Positions 1-7,048 of a DNA stretch of 8,774 bases are shown here, piece after piece. The stretch comes from Bacillota bacterium. Lineage in GTDB: Bacteria; Bacillota; Clostridia; Christensenellales; Borkfalkiaceae. Within the stretch, counting starts at the first letter, position 1. Each line of letters begins with the position of its first letter. The position numbers were made by a program, and so were the translations under genes. Under the pieces are notes generated by a model. That model ran no database searches and was not told the DNA's origin. It saw nothing but the letters and a program-made list of their open reading frames with translations. The stretch spans positions 1-8,774 of the forward strand of contig QAKO01000007.1 in the NCBI GenBank assembly GCA_003343765.1, in the 5' to 3' direction.

Positions 1-2327
1 GAATACTCTCCGATCTTGAAGTAAACCGCATATCGCAGCAATACGGGGAGAACTTTGAAAACGGCGCAGGTAATCTGTTCACGGCGCTCGGTTCGCCCGA
101 ATATATTTCCTTCGCAGACGGTAAAATGAAAATTCAAGGTTCTGACGGCGGTTCGTTTGCTGTTTCTTCAGCGCCCGTCGGCGATTGGTCCGTGCAGGCG
201 ACCTTCACGTCTGTTCCGACGCAGGAACGCGATGCCTTCGGCTTAGCCGCGCTTTCGGACAAAAACAATTATGTTTCCGTGCGTCTGTATCGTTACGGCG
301 GCAAGATCTACTTGCAATCAGGCGTCACGGTCGGCGGAGCGTTTTCGGCAACGGAATCGGTCGAATACGCGGGAGAAAGCGTTACATTGATCCTTGAAAA
401 ATACGGGATGATGTATCGAGTGAAATATATCGACGAAGATGGAAACGAACACTCCTTTGCGAAGAGGATCAACGCCAACTACTCAGATGCAAAGGTAGCT
501 CTCTTTGCGATCGGGAAAGGGTTGGCAGAGATCGATGATTTCCGTTTTGGCGACGGTGTTTGCTCTAACGCTTCGCAGACGGAAGGATATATCGATTTGT
601 CTGACGACAGCGCTTCGGATTCCGTCATTTGCCTGATCGCTTCAGACGACAGCAATTGGAAGCAGACTCTCGGAGGGTATGAAAATACCACGGACGGATA
701 CTCCGCTATGGGACTCGCGTTCAGTGCAAATCCTGCAGACGGGAATTTTAGTGATTTCAAGTTGGATGTCACACTGATGCCTTTGGAAATGATGCGTAAC
801 AGCGGATATATCGGTATCCGTTTCGGTGCATCCGCTTACGATATGCTGGACGGCTATGCTCTGCGTTTTACCGCAAAAGGCGAACTTCTCCTCGTTCGGG
901 AAAGAATGCAAACGGAAGTTTTGCGCAGAGTGGCGCTTCCCGGCTTTACTGTGGGTGAGCAACATCGCGTCGTTGTATCCATGGAGGGAGGAAATCTCAA
1001 AGTTTACATGGGCAATTCGCCCCTTTTGAAGATGGATGTTTCGCTCCCGTACAGAGGCGGATTTGTCAGTTACATAGCGGAGGGCGCCATTTTTAGATTG
1101 CTCAACAGAAACGAATTTGCGTTAACGGGCGGATGGCTGCACACGATGGGAACGCTGGATGTTAAATCTACCGGTGAAGGAGCTGATGCTTCAAATACAC
1201 TTACTCTGTTGCCTAACGCGCAAGGCTATGCGTATGCGGGTATGTTGGATAGCGGCGTGACCGATTTCGTTTTCGGCGGGTCGGTGAGTATGCAGATGAC
1301 CAGCTTTATGCGCAGAGGTCGTTTTGGGCTTCTCCTTGGCGGAAGCACGGGAGATACTTACAAAAACGGAGGAATTTTGGTCGGGGTAGAAAGTTCCGGC
1401 AAGATCTTTATTGAGGATAAAAACGGCGAGTTGGTGAGTCAAACCTTGCAAATGGACACATCTTCTTTCTATTTTCTGGTTGTAGTCCAAGGGAAAAATG
1501 TTCGTGTCTTTATTGATCAGTACAGCGAACAGGGTGCGCCGATCACCACCATTCCCGTATTGGAATACGAGTCGGAGACTCTTAGAGGCAGTGCGCTGAA
1601 TTTGTACGCCGAATTTGCGAATACGGAACTATCCAACGTGTATTTGTACGGGTTGTCTGAAGGTGAAGACTATACGCTTGTAAAACCTTATACGCACAGG
1701 CCGGTCGCCGAGCCGCAACTTCCCGAACCGAACATCGGTGACGGTGTTATGGAAAGCGCGTTTTATTCCTTCCTTAATCGGGAGGACGTGGCAAAATTTT
1801 ACAAATACGGCGGCGGCAAGTGGAAGTACGACGCAACGTACGGTACCAACGGTATGCTCAGCGGCGTAAGCTACAGCGGTAACTGGAATATGGGTGCCAC
1901 GATTGCGAGCGGAAAGACTGCAGATGAATTTGATCTTGAATTTTCGATGCATCTGGACGATGTGACCGGCCTTGCGGGCGTCAATATCAACAAATTTGCA
2001 TCGACAAGTACACATGAGGAAAGCGGCATCTTTATTTATACAGGAAACGGCTTTGAACTTGTCGCTTATGACGGGACCGCAGCGGGATGCGCTCGCGGAA
2101 CGGTAACAAACAATGACGGCTGGATTCGCATTAAGATTTCACAGCGTTTGGTCGGTGGTAAACATCTGGTTACTGTGTATGATTGCTTGAACAATGATGC
2201 GGTCGTCATGTCGTTCAATATCGAGGATTCGAACAGACCTTCTTCGCTGACAGGATACGTATCGCTGAATATCGGGAATACAGCCGCAAGTTTCGCAGAC
2301 ATCGTTTACACGAAAGTGTCTGTTTGA
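1..2327 (+). CDS. Multidomain concanavalin A-like (lectin-like) protein, C-terminal part; start outside window
   Basis: The frame is open from position 3, so the gene enters from the left; the ATG at 126 lies inside the first module and is not taken as the start. About 774 residues are visible. They read as four beta-sandwich modules: residues 1-185 (ending IDDFRF), 195-367, 375-560 and 582-774, with a Pro-rich linker at 561-581 before the last. Module 1 has the layout of the concanavalin A-like domains found at the C-terminus of GH43 enzymes and in DUF1349 proteins: a 'GLAALSDKNNYVSVRL' strand pair, then a 'VTLILEKYG...YRVKYIDEDGN' block. The last module runs to the stop with a terminal strand (ASFADIVYTKV). 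No LPXTG, SLH or membrane anchor is seen at the C-terminus. A glycan-binding role, possibly as the tail of a large secreted glycosidase or lyase, is inferred. The catalytic part, if any, is upstream. Confidence is high for a real gene, moderate for the fold and low for the substrate. Confidence 0.8.
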   Translation, partial: ILSDLEVNRISQQYGENFENGAGNLFTALGSPEYISFADGKMKIQGSDGGSFAVSSAPVGDWSVQATFTSVPTQERDAFGLAALSDKNNYVSVRLYRYGGKIYLQSGVTVGGAFSATESVEYAGESVTLILEKYGMMYRVKYIDEDGNEHSFAKRINANYSDAKVALFAIGKGLAEIDDFRFGDGVCSNASQTEGYIDLSDDSASDSVICLIASDDSNWKQTLGGYENTTDGYSAMGLAFSANPADGNFSDFKLDVTLMPLEMMRNSGYIGIRFGASAYDMLDGYALRFTAKGELLLVRERMQTEVLRRVALPGFTVGEQHRVVVSMEGGNLKVYMGNSPLLKMDVSLPYRGGFVSYIAEGAIFRLLNRNEFALTGGWLHTMGTLDVKSTGEGADASNTLTLLPNAQGYAYAGMLDSGVTDFVFGGSVSMQMTSFMRRGRFGLLLGGSTGDTYKNGGILVGVESSGKIFIEDKNGELVSQTLQMDTSSFYFLVVVQGKNVRVFIDQYSEQGAPITTIPVLEYESETLRGSALNLYAEFANTELSNVYLYGLSEGEDYTLVKPYTHRPVAEPQLPEPNIGDGVMESAFYSFLNREDVAKFYKYGGGKWKYDATYGTNGMLSGVSYSGNWNMGATIASGKTADEFDLEFSMHLDDVTGLAGVNINKFASTSTHEESGIFIYTGNGFELVAYDGTAAGCARGTVTNNDGWIRIKISQRLVGGKHLVTVYDCLNNDAVVMSFNIEDSNRPSSLTGYVSLNIGNTAASFADIVYTKVSV

Positions 2328-2335
2328 GCATCTTT

Positions 2336-2375
2336 AAAAAAAATATGCCGGACGAGCAAAGACTCGTCCGGCATA
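2336..2375 (-). terminator. Hairpin terminator with its U tract on the minus strand
   Basis: A perfect 13-bp stem (2344-2356 with 2363-2375) closes a 6-nt loop. On its left is a run of eight A (2336-2343), which becomes U8 after the stem in a minus-strand transcript. To the right the plus strand reads GAAAAATAGG, with no U tract. It is therefore a canonical intrinsic terminator for transcription coming from the right on the minus strand. That fits the AraC-family remnant ending at 2388. It may also act, less efficiently, for the plus-strand gene ending at 2327. Confidence 0.85.
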
Positions 2376-2387
2376 GAAAAATAGGAT

Positions 2388-2549
2388 TTAGTGTTGACAT
2401 AGTTTTCTGTATTTCAGAGGCGTGATCTCTTTGTACTGCGAAAAGTTTCGGCTTTATAACCCGGCGAGGTAGAGTATATGGATCATGCAAACAGCATAAT
2501 GTATTCTATCGTTTTTAAAGTAATTTTTAAAAGCAATATATTTAGTAAA
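2388..2549 (-). pseudogene. Decayed 3' end of an AraC-family transcriptional regulator
   Basis: No intact gene is present, but one minus-strand frame carries, in order, the landmarks of an AraC-type DNA-binding domain. FTKYIA (2532-2549) resembles the end of the first helix-turn-helix, and DRIHYAVCMI (2481-2510) resembles the usual 'RI..A..ML' helix. A Gly at 2460-2462 sits where the 'GY' of the second helix-turn-helix is expected. YKEITPLKYRKLCQH followed by a stop (2388-2435) matches the family's C-terminal 'FKKYKGITPLEYRK'. The frame is interrupted by a TAA (2454-2456), and the spacing between landmarks is shorter than in functional members, so small deletions are inferred. The minus-strand terminator at 2336-2375 follows the stop directly, as expected for the end of a once-functional gene. 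The sensor half and first helix-turn-helix are gone. Such regulators often control neighbouring sugar genes, so this was probably the old local regulator. The C-terminal match is the strongest evidence and the middle is weaker. Confidence 0.6.
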
Positions 2550-2556
2550 AATGGTA

Positions 2557-2585
2557 TTGCAATCAGTAATGTTGGTTGTTATAAT
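2557..2585 (+). promoter_or_regulatory. Sigma-A-type promoter of the isomerase/GH78 operon
   Basis: The -35 is TTGCAA (2557-2562), followed by a 17-bp spacer and a perfect TATAAT -10 (2580-2585). An extended -10 TG lies at 2577-2578. Transcription would start near 2592, leaving a leader of about 25 nt with AGGAG at 2601-2605. The -35 lies within an 8-bp palindrome ATTGCAAT (2556-2563), and GCAATATA occurs on both sides (2533-2540 and 2593-2600), so a bound regulator is possible but unproven. Confidence 0.75.
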
Positions 2586-2615
2586 AGCATCTGCAATATA
2601 AGGAGTTAAGAATAA

Positions 2616-4091
2616 ATGAAAGCAAGAGTCGGCGTTTATACCGTCGGGTTAAAGCATTATTGGTCACAGTTTGCTGGTCTAGAAGACCGCATGAAAGGTT
2701 ATAACGAATTTATCGCAAAAAAGATGCGGGATATGGGGGCAGAAGTGTTTAACGCGGGACTTGTTGATGACGAGCGCCGCGCACGCGAAGCGGGAGAGTA
2801 CTTCAATGCGAATAATGTAGACGTAATTTTCCTGCATGTGGGTACTTACGCGACGAGCGCAGCCGTCGTTCCCGTACATCAGATCTGTCAGGCGCAGACA
2901 GTGATACTCAATCTGCAACCCTGCACGCGTGTCAATTACGATAAAACGACGACAGGCGAGTGGCTGGCGCATTGCAACGCCTGCCCCGCACCCGAAATCG
3001 CCAATGCATTCAACCGTTGTGGCATTCCCTATAAGATAATCAGCGGGCTTTTGGGACTTTCCGAAACACCCGCCATTTCTCTCACGGATGAAAATACATC
3101 TGCACGGCCGGAAGCTATTCGCGCATGGAAGGAAATTGCAGAATGGATAAATGCGGCTAAGGTGGTGCGCACGCTGCGGTATACCCGTTTCGGATTCCTC
3201 GGCAATACCTATTCGGGTATGCTCGATTTGTACAGCGATTTTACTATGTTGCAGGCGCAGACGGGCATTCATATCGAAGTTTTGGAAATGTGTGATCTGA
3301 AACACTATCTTGACCGCGTGACAGAAGAAGATATTCTCGCGGCAATGAAAGAGATCCATGAACTATTCGAGATCAGCGGTGATTCGCCTGCCGATCCGCT
3401 CGCGAAAAAACCGACGGAAGAGCAGCTTCTGTGGTCAGCGAAAGTGGCTGCGGCACAGAAGAAATTTGTTGAACACTACAAACTCGGGGCGCTCACCTAT
3501 TACTATCATGGCGCGGACGGCAATGAGTACGAGCAGTTGCAATCGGGTTTTATTGTCGGGCATTCTCTCCTGACGGCTGCGGGTATTCCGTGCGCGGGGG
3601 AAGGCGATCTCAAAACGGATATTGCAATGAAGATCTGCGACACGCTGGGTGTGGGCGGAAGTTTCTGCGAGATCGTGACGACTGACTACGAGGATGGTAC
3701 GATTCTTCTCGGACATGACGGACCTTTCCATGTACAAATCGCGGCAGGCAAACCCATTCTTCGCGGTATGGGGCTGTACCATGGCAAAAAAGGATCGGGT
3801 GTATCGGTTGAGGCGAAGGTGCGCCGCGGCGATATAACTATGCTCGGTATCACGCAGACGATCGAAGGCCATATCAAGATGATCATTTCCGAAGGCGTTT
3901 CGACGGATGGAATGATCATGGCGATCGGGAATACTCAGACGCCTGTGAAGTTCTCCGTTGATCCGGATACCTATATGGAGCGCTGGTTTATGGAAGCGCC
4001 CACACATCACTGCGCGATGTCTATCGGCAAAAATTCACAGCTCTTTAAGAAAGTAGCGGAACTTCTCGGCTGTGAGTATGTAATTTTATAA
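2616..4091 (+). CDS. L-arabinose/L-fucose isomerase family protein
   Basis: Predicted cytoplasmic aldose-ketose isomerase of the AraA/FucI fold, 491 residues, about the usual length for AraA. The start is set by AGGAG at 2601-2605, 10 nt before the ATG. The N-terminus (VGVYTVGLKHYWSQF) is typical of the isomerase subfamily lacking a signal peptide. The four metal/catalytic residues of E. coli AraA (E306, E333, H350, H450) have plausible counterparts at similar spacing: E329 in CAGEGD, E352 in SFCEI, H367 in GHDGP, and H464 or H465 in APTHHCAM. The enzyme should therefore be a Mn-dependent isomerase. It is the first gene of the operon, 12 nt before a GH78 glycosidase, so it probably acts on the sugar that enzyme releases. 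Relatives are annotated broadly, and substrates other than arabinose or fucose are possible. L-rhamnose isomerase proper is a different family, so the symbol araA is not assigned. Confidence 0.85.
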   Translation: MKARVGVYTVGLKHYWSQFAGLEDRMKGYNEFIAKKMRDMGAEVFNAGLVDDERRAREAGEYFNANNVDVIFLHVGTYATSAAVVPVHQICQAQTVILNLQPCTRVNYDKTTTGEWLAHCNACPAPEIANAFNRCGIPYKIISGLLGLSETPAISLTDENTSARPEAIRAWKEIAEWINAAKVVRTLRYTRFGFLGNTYSGMLDLYSDFTMLQAQTGIHIEVLEMCDLKHYLDRVTEEDILAAMKEIHELFEISGDSPADPLAKKPTEEQLLWSAKVAAAQKKFVEHYKLGALTYYYHGADGNEYEQLQSGFIVGHSLLTAAGIPCAGEGDLKTDIAMKICDTLGVGGSFCEIVTTDYEDGTILLGHDGPFHVQIAAGKPILRGMGLYHGKKGSGVSVEAKVRRGDITMLGITQTIEGHIKMIISEGVSTDGMIMAIGNTQTPVKFSVDPDTYMERWFMEAPTHHCAMSIGKNSQLFKKVAELLGCEYVIL

Positions 4092-4103
4092 AAAGAGGTC
4101 AAG

Positions 4104-6320
4104 GTGGAAGAAAAAAGATATTGGATCGGGGAAAGCTCGCCCGATCATTATGCCGCTTTTCGTGGAACATTTGTTTTGGAAAGTGCGTGCGACGTTACGA
4201 TCCGCCTTTTCGGTGTGTCGTGGTATCTTGCCTTTTTAGACGGTGAAGAGTTTGCCGAAGGGCCGCACCGATTTGCGCCGAATGCACCTGAGTATTCGGA
4301 GATTCGGGTACACCTCTCTGCGGGCAGGCATATTCTTGCTTCCATCGTACATGCGGAAGGGGTGGTTACGCGCATCATTCAGGACGTAAAACCATTTTAT
4401 GCGGCAGAGTTAGAGTCGGGCGGAAAGCGGATCGCTGTATCGTGGAAGGCCTGTCCTTTGTGCGGGTATAGTTCGCAGGTGCATCGCGTTAACCCGCAAC
4501 TCGGCTGGATTGAATGGTGCGACACGCGTGAACAGCCTTATGGCTTCACACAACCTGCATTTGACGATTCCGCCTGGTCGGAGCCAGAGGAAGTGAAGAC
4601 AGATGTTCCCGTACTTTTGCCGCCGCAACTGAAAGCGGTCGGCAGCATTCCTGCCGAGGTAAAAGAAATCGGGCGCGGAGAGCTTTGTGATATCTTCGGC
4701 TATCAGACAGATGATCCTTCCGCGGTTTTTTCCTTGCGCGGGAGAAAGGGCGAATATCCTGCAGACGGTATTTGGATCCGTTATGACCTTCAGAAAGTGC
4801 GTCTTTTCCGTTTCCGTCTTATACTGAAAGCACCGGCGGGTACGATCGTGCAGGTGGCGTATTCGGAATATCTTACTGTCGGCAAGGTTATGCCTTTTAT
4901 CACTCTTTCGGCTGGTAGTTCTTGTAACCTCGATCACTACATTCTTCGTGGCGGTAGGCAGACGGTTTTCAATGTTACTCCGCGCGGCGGCAGATTTGTC
5001 GAATTTCACATTTTGGGCGATCCTTCCGAGATTCGTGTTATAAAGGCGGAATTTTTGGATCGCACCTATTACGGGAAACCTGTCGGGGAATTCCGATGCG
5101 GCGAAGCGCTTCTTGAAACAATCTGGAGCACGGGTGTGGAGACGCTGCGCAGTTGCGCCGAAGACGCCGTGATTGACAACCCCACCCGCGAACGCGGTGA
5201 GTGGACGGGCGACGTGATCAGTGTTGGCATGGCCATAGCAGGAGCCGCATACGGCGACTTTGCCTTAATCCGTGAGGGATTGCGGCACAGTGCGCTTTGC
5301 GCTTCGCCCGAGGGACTGATCGCAGGGCTTTGTCCTGGCGGCGTCGGGTATTTGAGCACATATGCATTGCAATGGGTGAGCGCCTGCGTGGAATACTACG
5401 AAAATACAGGTGATGTCGCGTTTTTGGAAGAGATGTACCCGCATGCAGAAAAAAATCTCGATTACTTCCGCGCACGCTGGTCTGACAAAAGGGTTTCAAG
5501 CGATATTTATTGGGATTTTGTGGATTGGGGCTACGTCACCAACGATGGTCCGAGTGACATGGCAGTGAATCTTCACTTGCTCAATGCCCTTGTGTCCATG
5601 CTGCGTTGGCAGAAAATTCTGCACCGCGAAGGGATATGGAAAGAATTTGAAAAAGAGGTGCGCGTTGTATGCGCCGCCTATCTTGCCCAAAGAAAGGGCG
5701 ATTGGAAGACCATCGGTCTGCATAGGTCAGTCCTTGCGCTTGGTTGCGGTTTTTTTGAAGGAGAAGAGAAGAAACAGTGTCTGGAATTTGTTAAAAAGCA
5801 TTACTTATCCTGTTTTCCCAACGATCCGGAGGCGCCCCGTTTGGGTGCGCCAAACAAGAACAATCCGCAACTTATCACTCCCTACTTTTCTCACTATGCT
5901 TTTCCCTTTCTGTGGAAAAACGGGGAAGGGGATTTCGTGCTCGGTCAGTACCGTACTTGCTGGGGTTGGATGCTTGAAGAAGGCAGAACGACGTGGTTGG
6001 AAGTCTTTGATGAGCGCTGGTCGCATTGCCACCAGTGGTCAGGCTGTCCTACTTGGCAACTCTCCTCGTACGTGCTTGGTCTGCGGCGTCGATATGATCT
6101 TGCGCCGCAGACATTCGAGTTCGTTTGGAAAAAGACCTCTCTTCCATTTGCTTGTGGGAAAATTCCCATCGACCTTGCAAACAGCATTTCGGTAGAGTGG
6201 AAAACAGAGGAGAATCAACTCCAATATTTCCTGAAACCGACTTGTGAGATTTTTGTCTTGATAGGCGGAAAAGAAGAGCGCGTAGGGACAGAGGGAAAGT
6301 ATTTTAATTTGGAAATATAA
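4104..6320 (+). CDS. GH78 alpha-L-rhamnosidase-like glycoside hydrolase
   Basis: Intact 738-residue enzyme predicted to hydrolyse terminal alpha-L-rhamnosides by inversion. It starts at GTG with AAAAGAGG (4091-4098) just upstream and lies 12 nt after the isomerase, so it is in the same operon. No signal peptide is seen, so action is probably cytoplasmic. In order: N-terminal beta-sandwich modules (about 1-165, containing WIEWCDTR), the GH78 beta domain (about 220-325), an (alpha/alpha)6 barrel (about 330-665) and a short C-terminal beta domain. The barrel has DNPTRERGEWTGD, giving D358, E363 and D370. Their spacing equals that of D567, E572 and D579 in Bacillus sp. GL1 RhaB. The likely catalytic base is E633 in TTWLEVFDERW, 270 residues after E363 (269 in RhaB: E841). 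The SHCHQWSGCP tail after it is also typical of GH78. The TAA stop overlaps an ATG (TAATG, 6318-6322). The family call is firm; the exact glycoside is not known. Confidence 0.9.
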   Translation: MEEKRYWIGESSPDHYAAFRGTFVLESACDVTIRLFGVSWYLAFLDGEEFAEGPHRFAPNAPEYSEIRVHLSAGRHILASIVHAEGVVTRIIQDVKPFYAAELESGGKRIAVSWKACPLCGYSSQVHRVNPQLGWIEWCDTREQPYGFTQPAFDDSAWSEPEEVKTDVPVLLPPQLKAVGSIPAEVKEIGRGELCDIFGYQTDDPSAVFSLRGRKGEYPADGIWIRYDLQKVRLFRFRLILKAPAGTIVQVAYSEYLTVGKVMPFITLSAGSSCNLDHYILRGGRQTVFNVTPRGGRFVEFHILGDPSEIRVIKAEFLDRTYYGKPVGEFRCGEALLETIWSTGVETLRSCAEDAVIDNPTRERGEWTGDVISVGMAIAGAAYGDFALIREGLRHSALCASPEGLIAGLCPGGVGYLSTYALQWVSACVEYYENTGDVAFLEEMYPHAEKNLDYFRARWSDKRVSSDIYWDFVDWGYVTNDGPSDMAVNLHLLNALVSMLRWQKILHREGIWKEFEKEVRVVCAAYLAQRKGDWKTIGLHRSVLALGCGFFEGEEKKQCLEFVKKHYLSCFPNDPEAPRLGAPNKNNPQLITPYFSHYAFPFLWKNGEGDFVLGQYRTCWGWMLEEGRTTWLEVFDERWSHCHQWSGCPTWQLSSYVLGLRRRYDLAPQTFEFVWKKTSLPFACGKIPIDLANSISVEWKTEENQLQYFLKPTCEIFVLIGGKEERVGTEGKYFNLEI

Positions 6321-6331
6321 TGAACGGATAT

Positions 6332-6353
6332 GCGGCGGCCGTGAGACCGCCGC
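6332..6353 (+). other. GC-rich intercistronic hairpin
   Basis: A 7-bp stem, GCGGCGG (6332-6338) pairing with CCGCCGC (6347-6353), closes an 8-nt loop between the two GH78 genes. No T run follows, so it is not an intrinsic terminator. It lies 8 nt before the AAAAGAGGT ribosome binding site of the downstream gene. It could protect the upstream mRNA 3' end, mark a processing site or limit ribosome read-through; which of these is not shown by the sequence. Confidence 0.5.
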
Positions 6354-6361
6354 GAAAGCAT

Positions 6362-6370
6362 AAAAGAGGT
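6362..6370 (+). promoter_or_regulatory. Ribosome binding site fixing the start of the second GH78 gene at 6377
   Basis: AAAAGAGGT lies 6 nt before ATG 6377. The same nine bases stand before the first GH78 gene (4091-4099). An in-frame ATG at 6320 overlaps the preceding stop and would add 19 residues, but it has only a weak upstream GGA, and its extra residues are basic and unlike the family N-terminus. The 6377 start puts SSWIWADG at the N-terminus, which fits the family. Confidence 0.65.
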
Positions 6371-6376
6371 ATATAC

Positions 6377-6820
6377 ATGTTTGAAAAATCAAGTTGGATC
6401 TGGGCAGATGGAAAATCTTTTCCCAACGACAGGGTGAATTTTTTTGTCTCCTGTATGTTGGATGAAGTGCCAGAGCAGGCAGAGTTTTGTATCAGCTGCG
6501 AAACAAAGTATTGGCTGTTCGTCAACGGCGAACTGGCCGTGTACGATGGCGGGCTCTTCCGCGAAAGTCTGCCCGGGTGCGGATACTTTGATAGAGTGAA
6601 CCTTGTACCCTATTTGCAAAAGGGCAAAAACGAAATCGCAGTACATGTATGGTACTTCGGCAATGGCGGCAGGAACAATACCTGCTGCGGAAAACCAGGG
6701 CTCATTTTTTCCTGCGAAAAGTTGGGGGTTTACAGCGGTGCAGATACCTGCTGCGAGCGCGATCCCGCATATTTCACAACGCAGACTCAGAATCCAAGCT
6801 ATTTGTACGGGGGGGCATAA
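6377..6820 (+). CDS. N-terminal fragment of the second GH78-like enzyme
   Basis: An uninterrupted 147-residue frame covering the N-terminal beta-sandwich of the broken gene. CISCETKYWLFVNGELAVYDGG (about residues 40-60) is the 'substrate-facing strand plus NGE turn' typical of GH78 N-terminal lectin-like domains. It is followed by the YLQKGKNEIAVHVWYFG strands. It has no catalytic residues and would be non-functional alone. It ends four codons after TAT-TTG at the G7 run, with only GGA encoded past the tyrosine. The next 84 or so codons of real family sequence are in the frame starting at CAT 6816 and have no plausible start of their own. Confidence 0.6.
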   Translation: MFEKSSWIWADGKSFPNDRVNFFVSCMLDEVPEQAEFCISCETKYWLFVNGELAVYDGGLFRESLPGCGYFDRVNLVPYLQKGKNEIAVHVWYFGNGGRNNTCCGKPGLIFSCEKLGVYSGADTCCERDPAYFTTQTQNPSYLYGGA

Positions 6821-7048
6821 CGTCGGGTATGACGCGCGAAATCGTGCGTTTGCTCTCTGTCCCTTGAAAGGAGAACTTGTTCACGCGATGGTGGTGGGAA
6901 AATACGGCGATGCGCCTTGGAACCAATTATACGAGCGCCCTATACCCTTGTTTCGTTTTTCAGAGCGTATCCCACTTGAATATACGGAAAAAGAGGGAAC
7001 ATACGTAGCAAAACTCTCCCACGCCATGCAGTTTGAACCTGGTTCCGC

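Noticed and set aside
126..128. ATG at 126 as the start of the left-edge gene
   Set aside because: The frame is open back to position 3, the preceding residues fit the same beta-sandwich module, and there is no ribosome binding site or signal peptide at 126.
2215..2490. 91-codon minus-strand frame across the terminator and the regulator remnant
   Set aside because: It overlaps the 3' end of the left gene and the terminator hairpin, has no ribosome binding site, and reads the AraC-like region in the wrong frame.
2679..3359. Long minus-strand frame (226 codons) inside the isomerase gene
   Set aside because: It lies wholly antisense to a well-supported gene, has no homology-like motifs, and its composition mirrors the codon pattern of the plus-strand gene.
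6320..6376. Alternative start of the second GH78 gene at ATG 6320, overlapping the previous stop (TAATG)
   Set aside because: No good Shine-Dalgarno sequence. The added 19 residues are basic and contain the intercistronic hairpin. ATG 6377 has AAAAGAGGT at ideal spacing and a family-like N-terminus.
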